Part shown: positions 1 through 11,107 of the stretch, piece by piece
How the letters are laid out: every line of letters starts with the position of its first letter
Numbering within the stretch: the first letter of the stretch is position 1
Origin: Aphelidium insulamus
Taxonomy: Eukaryota; Aphelidiomycota; Aphelidea; Aphelidiaceae
DNA: 64,000 nucleotides
Reading direction: 5' to 3'
NCBI GenBank assembly: GCA_036784855.1
Contig: JAZDSV010000038.1
Location: 1-64,000, forward strand
The notes under the pieces: generated by a model
Told to the model about the DNA's origin: nothing
What the model saw: only the letters and a program-made list of their open reading frames with translations
Database searches by the model: none
Made by a program: the position numbers and the translations under genes

Positions 1-3000
1 TCATTACAAACACCTGCTTTGCTTGGGATTAGCGCCCACTGCAATCCTTAACGTCTCCTTCATAGGGAAGTCAACAGCAGAGCTCTTAATTTGCAAAGAA
101 GCACTTGCCGTCCTGTGCGGGTCTGTAGCCATGCAACTGGGTTGTAAGATCCACCTCCAAGCACTTGATGTAACCACAGCACCTGGCAGCAATGCAGCAA
201 AGTCAAGGCTGCAGCCCGCAAATGCTTCATTGAGCAGGCCAAGAAGATAAGCGTACACCACGGTGCACTGTGGCATTTTTTGCCAAATGGCTCCTGCAAT
301 TACTCGAAACAGACAGCAGCGCCTGCTGCTCACTTGAGGTGGACAACCTATTCCGATTCTGCAAGCAATGAAATGGTCGCCAACCCAACACTAGTGACAA
401 TGCTTTCCAAACTCAAGCCAGTGAGCTTGCTGTCCATGCCGAAGGGCGAGGACAAACAGTTGAAATGCTCATCACTCAGTCCGTGGATGCACTCAAGCAA
501 GGGCGTCCGCGCATTGGAGCTCCACGATGCCCAGCCACACCAACTCGTTGGGCCGCCCTGCCGGAACTACCTGATGTGGTTGCTCCCCCTGCGCCGGACT
601 TTAGCACAACAAAGAAATTGAGGACGAACTCGGCCTACGCCAACTGTACGTAACAGGTTTCACACGCACGCAGCCAGGCAAGGTCAGGCGACTCCTCGCC
701 GACGAGACCAACGTCCCGCCAATGGCAATTGCAATGTGGAGTGGATCTCTCAAACAACGGCGGAGCTCTTGCTAGCGGCGCAGTACACTGAGAGAGTTCA
801 AGAAAAGATTACGGCCATGGCTGAACAAAGCGTCCAGACCATCAGAGGGACGGACCCGGCGTCGGCACCCTCCAAGCGATGCTCCCAACGGAATCACCCA
901 TCGCCTGTGGAGAGAAAAGCGTAAGGCCTTTGCCACGCGCGCCATTGGCGCCATCGCTCGCGGGTCTCACAATCCCGCAATAGCACTAAGTAACAATGCA
1001 GCAGAGTTCTACGCCCAATGAATCCGCGAGGTCGTCTTCGCCGATGACGGCAACTTGGGCGAGTATCACGTAAACGCCCAAGCAGTACTCGAACAGCTGA
1101 GAACGGTAAATGAGGAAAGGGACATGCCAGGGGAATATTTTGCCCCCATGGAGCTACCAATGGAACCCAGACGGTTGGCAATGGCCCGAGCCACCAGGGC
1201 CCTCAAACCGCACAATAGGCCCTTCAAGGGTGGCGGAACGCACCCGGGTGACTGTAGAGGCCACTCCGGTGGCTGACGCTGGCACCGCAACCGCCACCCC
1301 TGCCACTGACAAGTGGCACCAAAGAAGACGCAATGGAGGTCACCCCTTCACCGCCGACTCAAATGGATGGTATCGACGCACTGCTGTCCAGTCTGGAAGA
1401 GTGGACGGACACAACGCAGGCGCCGACGCAACAGGGAACGGACAAACAGACCGAAAATGAACAAGCGGCGCAGCTAATGAACAAACAAGCGGCGCCGCCG
1501 ACAAACAAGGAAGAAGCAGCAGAAGACAAAGGTGTCGCGAGCGCCGGAAGCTCGGTGGCCGCACCTTAAAGAAGAGCTACAGAGTCGCCGAAGGGCGAAC
1601 ACACGGACTGAAGAAGCAAGTGGACAATATCGGCGCCATGAACGCCGAGACCTCTGTAGTGGCATACGTCAATGTAACCGGGATGGCCCGGTTCAAGTAC
1701 AACCGAATGACCGAGATGGACTTGTTTACCAAGGCAGACTTTGTGTTTGTTGCGGAACACTGGTTCATCGACAACAATCAAGCACTGGTTCAACATCCGT
1801 ACTTTGTAGCCACAAGCCCGAACCCTGGCGGCAGCGGCAGCCGAGGCAAGGGCGGACTGGCGCTACTGGCTAAACCGGAGGTACAGGCACGCATCACCGG
1901 AAAACCCAAGTCTACGGTCCACAGCATGTTGGCCGTGGTCAATGGAGTCCGGGTGTTGGCAGTGTACTGGCCGCCGGCACTAACAGCCGAAGAAATCAAC
2001 AATGACCTGGACCATTGGCGGCAGAAGCTGCCAGATGTGATCGTGGGCAACATCAACGCAGGTTATGGAGTGGAATGGAACAACACGGCGACCGTACCGG
2101 AACGGAGGCTGGCTATTGGAAGATGGACGCAACGCTGGCAAATGGCGCATCTGCGCCCCAGTGTTGGCCATACCAATGTCGACCAAGTCTTCGGCCGGGA
2201 CGGGACAGTTGTGGACTGGCAGTATCTGCCGGTTCCGCAGTTGGACACACCCCACCACCAGCTGATGATGCTCCGCATTGGATGCTTGGCAGGCAGGGTG
2301 CCAGGTAACGCTAACAACAGCGTGCAGGCCACTACAACGAACCGCTACTACCTCAAGCACCTGGACGACCCGGTTCTCGTGGCGTGTATGCGGGCTCGGT
2401 ACAACGCCAACGCAGCAGCAGTACAACGGGCAAAGGCGGAAGCAGATACGTACTTCATCGAAGCGATGGAGGGCGGTATCGGCGACGCGGTCCTGACTCA
2501 GACACTGCGGGCCCTCAACCGCCTCGACCAGACTATATGCGACACCATCGCCGACACCACGGCAGCGGTAATTGGCCAGTACAACGTTAGCGAGGCGAAA
2601 CTCCGCGCGGACCACTCGGTGGACTTTCTGACGGAGCAGGCCGACACTATCACGCCGCAGAACGCCGTGCGCCTTTTCAAGCGCAGCCAACGGGCGTCTG
2701 GTGCCGTACGCATGCTGAGCTGCTCCGAACACCGATCCCCGGTCGAGGATGCGGCACTCTTCTTCGAACAGATATACAGCTCGGAGGTGACACCGCCGCT
2801 CACCCCGGCGTGGACAACCATTGAACTGGACCTGTACACTCGGACGGTGGGCCCTTCGTTCACTCGAGAACGGATTGCAACGTTCTTCCGCACGTACGCC
2901 ACGGGCAAGTCCTGCGGTGGCGACGGCCTACACACGTATCATGCGGGCGCTTAGCGACAGCGACCTCGCCGAGCACCTGGAAGCACTCTTTCAGCTATGC

Positions 3001-3719
3001 ATCGCATTTGGACTCACTCCTCGCAGGTGGAACCGGTCGGTGACCTACCCAATACCGAAAAAACCGGATGCCACCGTAGTATCTGAATTCAGACCGATTG
3101 CACTCACCGTCATGTTTAGGCGTGCGTTTGAGGCACTACTGCTCCGATCCATGACAAAGTCTCCCGATGTGTATGGGAGCTCCGTCGAGTTGAATTTTGC
3201 ACAAGGTGACTCTTCCAGGCACGCCAGCCCTGTCTCCGGCTCATCATGTCCTCCGCCGACCAGCAGCAGCAGGACCGCGGAGCGCAAATATTCATCGACC
3301 TGAAACAGGTGTATGACAGAGTGGACATTGCGCGCCTGCTGACAAGTGGACATTGCCGGGCTCGGCATGCCCCACGGAAATTTATCTTTCTGGTACAAGG
3401 GCTGTTTACGCAGTGTTTGACAAGTCTCGTTGTCAACCAACTTGTATCGCGGGACATACAACTGCGTACTGGGCTCTTCCAGGGCTCGATCCTATCACCA
3501 TTCCTCTGGAACATCTATGTGGATGACCTCGCCGATGCGCTGAACGGCATGTCACCGCAGGAACACCCACGCGCACGCCTCTTTGCAGACGACATCAAAC
3601 TGCACCACCCAGCAACCGCCGCCGAGATCCAGCACGACCTGGACACCATCACCGCCTGGACGGCCGCCAACAACATGATTGTCAGCACCGCCAAAAGCGG
3701 CATCACATCGGAGCAGTAG
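1..3719 (+). mobile_element. Decayed LINE-type (non-LTR) retrotransposon
   Basis: The stretch holds pieces of a LINE in the + direction. Positions 23-250 and about 640-830 both encode a segment ending in a short 'AELL' motif preceded by a P.AI.N..(F/W)I pattern, as in the ORF1/gag region of fungal LINEs, so two ORF1-like pieces lie in tandem. ORF1-like coding continues in broken frames to about 1569. From 1638 an apurinic-type endonuclease and reverse transcriptase follow. The element has several frame changes and stops after the RT palm, with no C-terminal zinc knuckle, so it is truncated and surely inactive. The left end runs off the window. No poly(A) tail or target-site duplication was found at the right end. 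Confidence 0.8.
1638..3719 (+). pseudogene. LINE ORF2 remnant: endonuclease plus reverse transcriptase
   Basis: Reading begins at the ATG at 1638. The first about 440 codons (to 2954) look like an endonuclease/exonuclease/phosphatase-fold domain plus linker. The reverse transcriptase then continues in another frame from about 2925 (GLTPRRW, PIPKK, FRPIALT) and returns to the first frame near 3215-3245. There it shows FIDLKQVYDRVD (usually FLDLKKAYDRVD), the QGSILSP-type motif (here FQGSILSPFLWN) and FADD, the catalytic aspartate box. Two frame changes and an early end after the palm mean no full protein can be made. The catalytic box itself is intact, so decay may be recent. Confidence 0.8.
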
Positions 3720-4105
3720 GAAAAAAGCCACAGAAAAGTTCGAGATCGCCCCAGAAAGCAACGTCACAAACTCAAGTCAGAAGGAGTGCATGACCAAAAA
3801 CAGTTCGGTACGGGGCGCCGCTAAGGCGGTTACAAGAAATACGGGTGGCTGTACTGCACCCATTGTTTATTGCCGCCGAGCTACCGCCCACACTGAAGAC
3901 GTTTGTGTGCACAGCGCCCATGGGAAGAAAAATTAAAAACAAGATATGAACGTACGGGTTGTTTTTTATTTTTTAATATTTGGTTGTCCTTTTTGTCAGT
4001 GACCGATGATATTGTTGGTCGTCTGTCTGCCTAATTTAGCAAACAGACAAACAAACTGGTCAGCTCACCTCCATCCGCAATAACAGCCATGGGAGTACTG
4101 TACTT
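3720..4105. other. Intergenic, no gene seen
   Basis: About 390 bases between the LINE remnant and the 3' end of the next gene. The first 200 bases have an open frame in continuation of the LINE strand but no recognisable domain. The rest is AT-rich with T runs. No promoter or RNA gene was recognised. Confidence 0.5.
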
Positions 4106-5496
4106 TCAAACGTGAACATCCTTGGCCTGTAGCAACAGTAAGTTTTGGAGTACTATGTTACTTGTGTCTTACCAGATGCTCTTTCCAATTCACAGGCATA
4201 GCTAATGGATAGTATGGTTGGTGCCAAACGAACTTTGGGCCAATTCGTTCTAGAATTCCAGCCTCAACAAGCTGAATGGCCGCATCGGTTTCGTCCCCAG
4301 GGAGAGGAATGTATCCATCGTAGTAGGACGGACTTTGATAGATTTTGCGAAGTACTCCGGACTGGTGGTCATTCAACGATTTCATACGGTGAGCCGAAAA
4401 CAACCCATTGATCATGGCTTTCTTATCAGCTATGTGCGCGTCCATCGCAGCTATATATATATATATATATATTGTTAGCGTAACGCACGCAAATAATACG
4501 AAAGAAATACCTCGAACTGCTACCGAGTTTAGCTTTCCATTAGCGTCGCTATTTATGTCCGTGAAATCAATCAAGCGAACAAAGCCACTGTCGAAACGTT
4601 TGATAAACTCGTGCGCGTCGGCTTCCGTCAAATGGATCTTGTCGACCAAATACTTGTGCATGCGATCGACAGGAACCGGCTCGAGAATATGTTGCACCAA
4701 TCGCGTTCGGTGACCAGACACTGATTTCGGCATGACAGACAAGACAAAGAGGCATGTCAGTAGTACTTACCAGATTTCATCCAACTACCCAGAGAGCCTT
4801 CTGAGGCAACATATAGAACGTGCAATGCCAAAAATCGAAGCGTCTAGTGCCGCCACGCAGCGATTCAGCCTTTGCTGCGTTAAACTGCTTATAAGTCTGA
4901 TAGTCATCCACCACGACGATGACAGGCTTTTCGTCTTTTTGAAGGATTCCTTGACTGCAACGACCAAGTGCTAACACATCAAACAACAATTGAAAAAAGC
5001 CGCCTTGTTTACAGTATCCTGTACCTGTTTTACAGTATCCAGTGCCTTTTTTGAAGTATCAGCATCAACTTTAACGTAGTATATTCCTACAAGGCCCGCT
5101 ACTACTAGCAAAGATTAGTTTATCGGACAAGGTGGCAATACTTGTACCAATTGAGCCCATGAGAGCGGTAGATGTTAGCCAAGAATACTTTGCGAGAAGG
5201 CTCCGAGAATATTTGGCGGGTCCAGTGGAGGTGGGAGAAGGCGACTGCCCGTTAACACCGTTTGTCCCGAACTTGTTCGAGGCTGCATCATATATGTTGG
5301 TGGATGGGGCAGGAATGTGCGCCTGGTGCGAGGTTTCCTTGGCGCCAGGCCTGGCGTCTGGAGTAGTGGAACACTGACGCGGTATTGCACGGTGAACGCG
5401 TGAGTGAGCGGAGGCAGGAACGCTGTGTCTTGTCGGGAAATTGTTCAGCGCCAGCGAACGCAAGCCGATAACAAAACGGCAGCATTGTTGGCGCAT
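4106..5496 (-). CDS. Putative mitochondrial membrane-anchored protein, unknown function
   Basis: Exon 1 starts at the ATG at 5496. Its N-terminus is rich in Arg, Ser and Cys with almost no acidic residues, like a mitochondrial presequence, and is followed about 120 residues in by a short hydrophobic stretch (LIFA..., then AGLVGIYYV), likely one membrane span. At least five exons follow. The intron at 4451-4510 is 60 nt, ends in a (TA)n run and is in frame, so it could be read through. The preceding exon joins through a GTAAGT donor near 4770. The last exon can end at the stop at 4158 or splice through GTAAGA at about 4170 to a stop at 4106. Borders of the two small exons near 4810-5060 are uncertain. 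I do not recognise the family. The gene shares a 227-base divergent promoter region with the next gene. Confidence 0.5.
4451..4510 (-). repeat. (TA)n microsatellite inside a 60-nt intron
   Basis: The intron has GTATTT at its 5' border and TATAG at its 3' border; about 30 of its 60 bases are an alternating AT run placed next to the acceptor. The same arrangement of an AT dinucleotide run inside an intron recurs in the roadblock, PGM3 and 26.5-kb genes. Confidence 0.7.
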
Positions 5497-5723
5497 GTTG
5501 TTGGAGATTTAATTGTCAATCAGGTTTATCCGCATCGGTTCTGCGCTGCGGGTAACTTCAGAACCAAAGTTAAGTTTCCAGCCGTCTGTATGGGGTCCAT
5601 CATACCTGTGTGCCAATTGTGTGTCCGAACACTATAACGTCATGATCGACCGACAGAGTTTCTTTATTGGTACGCAATTCCTGTTGTCACCCTTTTTGTT
5701 GCTCATAAAATTCCCACGGTGCA
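5497..5723. promoter_or_regulatory. Divergent promoter region, 227 bases
   Basis: The two flanking start codons face away from each other, so this short interval must carry both promoters. No clear TATA box was seen. The limits are the two inferred ATG codons, so UTRs are included. Confidence 0.45.
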
Positions 5724-8169
5724 ATGAGTAGGCGAGTACGAATCGGCTGCTCTAGTGCATTCTGGGGCGACTCTGTGTCGGCTTCAAGGCAGCTGGTGCT
5801 GCATGGAGACATTGATTACCTCGTCAATGACTATCTTGCTGAGGTCACGATGGGTATATGCATCTTGGCTGCGAGCTGATCGCTCTCTGACACTCCATCA
5901 GGAATATTGGCCAAGAAGCGCAAAAGCACCGCCCATGGCATGTTGCTGTGAGTACGTCGCCATAATGCTTACATTTAGGCACTCCAGTTGCATTCGTCCG
6001 CGATTTCGTCTCGTTCTTGGTGAGCCATCCCGCGAGCCTTGCAGCGTACTCACCTTTGCGCAGTGGAAGCCGCTCATGCGCGACATATTGGAGAGAAAAG
6101 TCAAGCTGATAACTAATGCTGGCGGCTTGGACCCGGAAGGACTCAAAGCTGCTATAGAACAGGTAAATTGCATTGGTATCGCAACGGTAGTAAATCGTGT
6201 AGGCCGCGCGAGATGAAGGCGTCGCGATACCCGTGGTCGCCGCCATCACCGGAGACGATATATTGCCGCGCGTGCAGGAACTGCGTTCATCGTTCCAACG
6301 TAAGGTGTTGTACATATTAGTGCACACGGTGATATTAGTGCAGCGTTCTCTACGTGCGACGGAAGTGATCGAGAAACATTTCCCGAAGACCGCGATGTGA
6401 TCAGGTTGGTCCTGATTATTAGTTGGATATCACTGAACCTGTACGGTAGTCTAAACGCGTACCTCGGAGCTGGTCCTATCGCACGCGCCCTTGCTGCAGG
6501 TGCCGATATCGTTGTAACGGGTCGATGTGTCGATAGCGCTCTGGTGCTCGGCGCTCTCGTGCATGAATTCAAGTGGCCAATGACCGACTATGACAAGCTT
6601 GCAAGTGGTACGTAGTAATGTGATGTGAATGTTGTTTAAATATCCACAGGCTCCCTTGCCGGACACATAATTGAGTGCGGATGTCAAGCAACCGGTGGTA
6701 ATTTCACAGACTGGCGTACTAGTGCATACAGCAAGAACGGCGGCTGGTCAAACATGGCAAGTACCAGCGATCTTCATATTGGCACAATAACGTCAAAGGG
6801 ATATCCTATCGTTGAAGTTGCGGATTCGGGTGACTTTACCGTCACAAAACCGCCCGAAACCGGCGGTTTGGTGACTGTTGGTACCGTGTCGGAGCAGCTG
6901 GTAGTTGCGTAGCTTACGTTTCATTACTTACTTTTCAGGTGTATGAAATTGGAGATCCGTCGGCATATATGCTGCCAGATGTTATTGTGGACCTGCGCAA
7001 CGTACATGTTTCACAACTTGGCCCTGACAGAGTTTCAGTCACAGGCACGGTATCTGCATTATAGTAGTGCTGCAATTACTTACACTTCATGTAGGCACAA
7101 GAGGCCGCGCTCCCACCGCTCAGTTGAAAGTTTCTGGAGTATTTACTGATGGATACAAGGTTACCGGAGAGCTGTTCATCGGTGGCGCAGATGCACGAGA
7201 GAAGGCAATCAAGGTGGGCCAAGCCATCATTCAACGATCTCAAAGGTCGCTCTCTACGCTGGGTCTGGCGGACTTTACATCCACGAACATTGAGGTACTG
7301 GGCTCCGAGTGGACCTATGGGTGCGTGTAGTTAGGTCACTTGTATTTGAAATCCATCACTGAACTCTGCGCAGGCCTCACTCGAAAGCGCTTCAAAGTCG
7401 CGAAGTTGTTCTGCGACTCACAGCCAAGCACGATATTGGTAAAGCACTATTAATATTTCTAATGGAAATACCGCCAGTACGTTGTCTACTGTATTGTTAC
7501 TGTTTAACATGATGCAGTCTGCTACATGCATGGCCCCGGGAATTATTGGCGTGACTAGCGGTCGGCCACGCCCACAAGAGAATCTGGTACACTTTGCAGT
7601 GCTTGTCGACAAACAGCATGTCATGCCCCGCGTGATTATCAGTGCCCGAGATGATTGTGTTTCATGGCCGCCGCCGCCTCAACCGCGCGCCCCTCAAGAG
7701 ATTCAGCCACCAGATATTCCCGCGGCAATCGATACTCATTGCCAGCGTATTCAAGTGCCGCTAATCAAAGTTTGCTATGGGCGCAGTGGCGACAAGGGCG
7801 ACTCGGTCAATATTGGTATTATATGCCGTCGACCGGAGTACTTTGCGTGGATTTGTCATGTGCTTACAGAGAACAGAGTCGCCGATTTTTTTCGCCATAC
7901 TATGACAGAAACCAGCGTGGTCAGGCGATATTTACTCCCAGGAATATGTGGCCTCAATTTCATCATTACTCGCTCTCTAGGTGCGCTGGCTGGATGTCTT
8001 TGCCACTACTTATTCAGCTTATTAACGTTTTCACGTAGGCGGCGGCGGTCTCAGCTCCCTGCAAGTCGATCGACAGGGCAAATCGTACGCCCAGCTGGCG
8101 CTCTCAATGTCCATACCCGTACCGCAGTCATGGACCTCCCACCTGGAATTGAGTGACGCGCGCCTATAA
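5724..8169 (+). CDS. AtuA / DUF1446-family protein (acyclic terpene utilisation-like)
   Basis: The start [17 protein letters not shown] at 5724 matches the family N-terminus. About a dozen exons follow with frame-consistent joins. Recognisable family segments are [57 protein letters not shown], the [11 protein letters not shown] region, ELFIGG, MAPGI.G...GRP, and the C-terminal [14 protein letters not shown] domain. In bacteria AtuA takes part in acyclic terpene (citronellol/geraniol) breakdown; the eukaryotic role is poorly known, so no reaction is claimed. One intron near 5936-5979 works only with a GC donor (G then GCATGT); with it the sequence reads [12 protein letters not shown]. The stop is TAA at 8167-8169. 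No family region is missing, so the gene looks complete and under constraint. Confidence 0.85.
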
Positions 8170-8322
8170 TTGCTATGCTGTGTTAATACACCACACATGT
8201 AACCTGTATCTAGTCTGTGCCCTTGTTTATGCAGTGCTATCGACGAAGGTACACACACAGTTTGTGCACTTGATATCCATACAACGTCCATACAAGCTGC
8301 AGTGATAGTGTTCATGACGCTG

Positions 8323-9378
8323 TCAAGTATATTTGTCTGGGCAGAGCATGCGCGCAATGAAACTAAGCCCGACGTTGGTTAGGTAGCCGGGGTAGTGGTA
8401 CATGTCGGCATAGTGCTGGCTGTACAGCACCGGCAAGTTCACGGAGAACGAATCGTACACTAGCCAGTCAGTGTGCTTGAGTATGTAGGGCGTGACTTGA
8501 CGATTGAACTCGGCCACCCTGTCCAGCACGCGGCTGTTCCTCATCGGGCTCACGTTCATACACACGACTTGTCCGCGAAAGGTTCGGCGCACACGGTCAA
8601 TGAATGCTTGCACGAAGCGCAGTCGCCACTCCTTGGCGTCCGGCATGTTGGGCACAAAGTACAGCGAGTAGGTGAGGCCAATGTTCACCAGCAACACATC
8701 ATTGCCGGTGTCCGAGTTGGCGACTTGAGTTGTGCTGTTCACGGAGTTCAGCACACTGGCCAGACACGCATCCGGTGATATGTCGCTGCACACGTCGCTC
8801 TCCCAGTCGGGTGCGATGGAGTACTCGGCGACCACCGGGACCTCGGGGCGCCTGTCGAAATACACGAACCAACTGCTGATCACCGTGGTGTCCTGGGCGG
8901 GATCCGTTGGAATGGTGCAAGTGAGTTTTCCGCCCAGTCGACCCTTGGCGCACAGGCCCTTCTGGTCTTGCCGCGACACGGCCGGCGCACCACAATTGTT
9001 GGCTACACCGAAGCCGTACTGGCGCGCAATTGAATTGCCAAGCGTGTACACGCGACGCGCCTTGAAGCACTGTTTGATCTCGTCGCCGGACAGAAAGTCG
9101 CCGCGGCAGTTCAGGGTCTCGTAGGAGGTGTTTGTGGGTGCCCAATCGATGGCCACGGGCCAGGTGCGGCCACAGTGCGGCAGGTGTGAACCACTGCTGT
9201 CTGCTGCTGTAGAGCCGCTCCGGGTCAGACTGCCAGTATTACTACTACCACTGATAGTCGCGGTGCGGTGCCGGCCAGATGTACTGGCGGTAAAGATGGC
9301 GACAATAGCTCCAAGTAGCACCACCAGCAGCAGTAGGCACGTGAGCACATTTCGCTGTGAGCGGCGTCGCTCCATCAT
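8323..9378 (-). CDS. Type II membrane SGNH/PC-esterase-like protein
   Basis: Intronless, 351 aa. The short basic cytoplasmic tail (MMERRRSQRN) is followed by one hydrophobic span (residues about 12-31), a Ser/Thr/Gly-rich stalk, then a Cys-containing luminal domain. The domain opens with YTLGNSIARQYGF, which resembles the GDS motif of TBL/NXPE/Cas1-type proteins, and near the C-terminus has ADMYHYPG, fitting the DxxH motif of that superfamily. Members are Golgi enzymes that add or remove acyl groups on glycans. Here the Asp of GDS is Asn, while Ser and the later Asp and His are kept, so activity is plausible but not certain. It is transcribed away from the glycosyltransferase at 9504 over a 125-base gap. 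Function is inference from motif and topology. Confidence 0.6.
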   Translation of the reverse strand: MMERRRSQRNVLTCLLLLVVLLGAIVAIFTASTSGRHRTATISGSSNTGSLTRSGSTAADSSGSHLPHCGRTWPVAIDWAPTNTSYETLNCRGDFLSGDEIKQCFKARRVYTLGNSIARQYGFGVANNCGAPAVSRQDQKGLCAKGRLGGKLTCTIPTDPAQDTTVISSWFVYFDRRPEVPVVAEYSIAPDWESDVCSDISPDACLASVLNSVNSTTQVANSDTGNDVLLVNIGLTYSLYFVPNMPDAKEWRLRFVQAFIDRVRRTFRGQVVCMNVSPMRNSRVLDRVAEFNRQVTPYILKHTDWLVYDSFSVNLPVLYSQHYADMYHYPGYLTNVGLSFIARMLCPDKYT

Positions 9379-9503
9379 TTCGGGCAACGTGCAAGTGTTT
9401 GTGTGGTGCGCAAGGCGCCATCCATCCAGCCACCAAGGCAACCAACCGCGACAGTCTCCAAGCTTTTGGCAACCACGGCAACAATACCAGTGCGTACTCT
9501 GCG
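9379..9503. promoter_or_regulatory. Divergent promoter between two Golgi-type enzyme genes
   Basis: Only 125 bases separate the two start codons, so the genes probably share regulatory sequence. No TATA box was seen. The + strand frame stays open upstream of 9504, but its codons are antisense to the neighbour and the membrane anchor begins after the ATG at 9504. Confidence 0.45.
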
Positions 9504-10673
9504 ATGTTGCACGTTCGTCGCGCGCACCAGCTTGTTGTGTGGGCGGTAGGTGGGGCATTCGCGTTCGGCCTACTACTCTTTGGCCACTGGACACTGCCGC
9601 GGGAACGCGACAACGACCAAGAAAGAGAATTGGACGGGCAAGATTCCACACTATCCCCGACACTGACCGCGGATGATGTGCGCTACGCCGTGCAGTACTA
9701 CGGCAACAACCTGACCGACATTCCCCTGTACCACATTGACGCGGCCAGCGCGAACACACGTATAAGCGCCATCACCATGAAGCTGCAGGCAGACTGGCAC
9801 TTTGGCGATCTGGCACAGCCGGAGCCGGAAGCGTCGACACTGCGCCACTTTGACGCCAGTGACAAGCAACTGCCACCCTTCACGGACGGCGACGTGATCT
9901 TTGTGGACACGCCGGCGCTGAAAGATTTCATGGAACACGTACTGCCTCGGATACACGTGCAGTTTGTCCTGGTCACGGGCGACTCTGACGACACGGCACC
10001 GGGACAGTACTACGTGGAAGACCCGCGCATTCTGCACTGGTTCGCGGCCAACTGCGACCGCAACCCGAACCCGCGCCGATTCACCTGCATCCCCATCGGG
10101 ACCAGCCAGTGGAGTGGCAAGCGGCAAATGATGGAGATTGCCGGCACACATCGCGGCATCGGTGTGCAGCGAGCGGCCAGCGGCGCCACGACCATACGGC
10201 GCGAGACGATTGCAAAAGACACCAGCTACTGGGCACTGGCCTCCTTCAGCAAGGACACAAACTTGGAGGCCCGCCAGCCGCTGTGGGAGGCGGCGTGTGG
10301 ACAGTCCAAGGAGAATGCCACGCTGGCCGCACTGTCACGGTGTCTGTTTGACAGGAAAGCTCCGGTGCGCGAGATCTACGGCGCCATATCGCGGTCACGA
10401 TTTGTGTACTCACCCGCTGGCAACGGGCCCGACTGCTACCGCACCTACGAGGCAATCTACCTGGGCTCGTTCCCCATTGTGAAGTCGTCACCGCTGGACG
10501 AGATTTTCATCAGCAACAATCTGCCCGTGCTGATTGTCAACGACTGGACCGATATCAATGAGAAGATGCTGGCCGAGGCGTATCACCGGCTATCACGCCA
10601 AACGTTTGACTACCGTGCCCTGTATGTGGACTATTGGCACAAGCGGTTTCGGCAGCCGTTTTCGTGGCCTTGA
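9504..10673 (+). CDS. Exostosin/GT47-like glycosyltransferase, type II membrane
   Basis: Intronless, 389 aa. ATG at 9504 gives a short N-tail, one membrane span (about residues 8-27) and a luminal catalytic domain. The C-terminal third carries the exostosin-type sugar-nucleotide-binding signature: FVYSPAGNGPDCYRTYEAIYLGS, PIVKSSPLDEIF, LPVLIVNDW. Earlier segments contain a 'FLVTG..D' type strand and Cys pairs. GT47 enzymes build glycan chains in the Golgi; donor and acceptor cannot be told from sequence. The neighbour on the other strand is a putative glycan esterase or acyltransferase, which suggests both act on the same glycan. Confidence 0.65.
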   Translation: MLHVRRAHQLVVWAVGGAFAFGLLLFGHWTLPRERDNDQERELDGQDSTLSPTLTADDVRYAVQYYGNNLTDIPLYHIDAASANTRISAITMKLQADWHFGDLAQPEPEASTLRHFDASDKQLPPFTDGDVIFVDTPALKDFMEHVLPRIHVQFVLVTGDSDDTAPGQYYVEDPRILHWFAANCDRNPNPRRFTCIPIGTSQWSGKRQMMEIAGTHRGIGVQRAASGATTIRRETIAKDTSYWALASFSKDTNLEARQPLWEAACGQSKENATLAALSRCLFDRKAPVREIYGAISRSRFVYSPAGNGPDCYRTYEAIYLGSFPIVKSSPLDEIFISNNLPVLIVNDWTDINEKMLAEAYHRLSRQTFDYRALYVDYWHKRFRQPFSWP

Positions 10674-10826
10674 CATAGTTAATGAAGTCGATAATGCAAA
10701 TATTGATGGCTAATTGGTGGATGTCCTTTATGTATTTCCACCACACACACCTATATTTATGTAATACATTCGGCAATACTGTAGTTCATAGTTGCAGAGA
10801 CCGTGCAAGACTCTTTATATCATAAC

Positions 10827-10892
<66 letters not shown>

Positions 10893-11107
10893 GCCGATAA
10901 CTATGTAGCCGGCATGATAAACCAGTGTGGTGCATAACTCATAGTGGTGCACAACTCCAGTGTCACAAATACACACACACACACACAACTCACACTTACA
11001 AGACACCTAATGTTGGCAAGTACACACTGGTGTTGAAGCACTACATATCCACCCAACCATCAGATAACCATCGATTTACATTAAATGTGCAGTCTGTCAA
11101 GGAGGCC
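10674..11107. other. Intergenic with microsatellites
   Basis: Contains an alternating AT run followed by a GT run at about 10831-10887 and an AC run at about 10970-10988. No gene is apparent. Open frames here are simple-repeat translation. Confidence 0.6.
10831..10887. repeat. Compound microsatellite (AT)n(GT)n
   Basis: About 28 bases of alternating AT continue directly into about 28 bases of alternating GT. Likely length-polymorphic. Confidence 0.9.

Noticed and set aside
1980-2732. 250-codon open frame on the - strand
   Set aside because: Antisense of the LINE endonuclease; no domain.
10831-10990. Centromere- or CRISPR-like repeat
   Set aside because: Plain di-nucleotide microsatellites without spacers or higher-order units.
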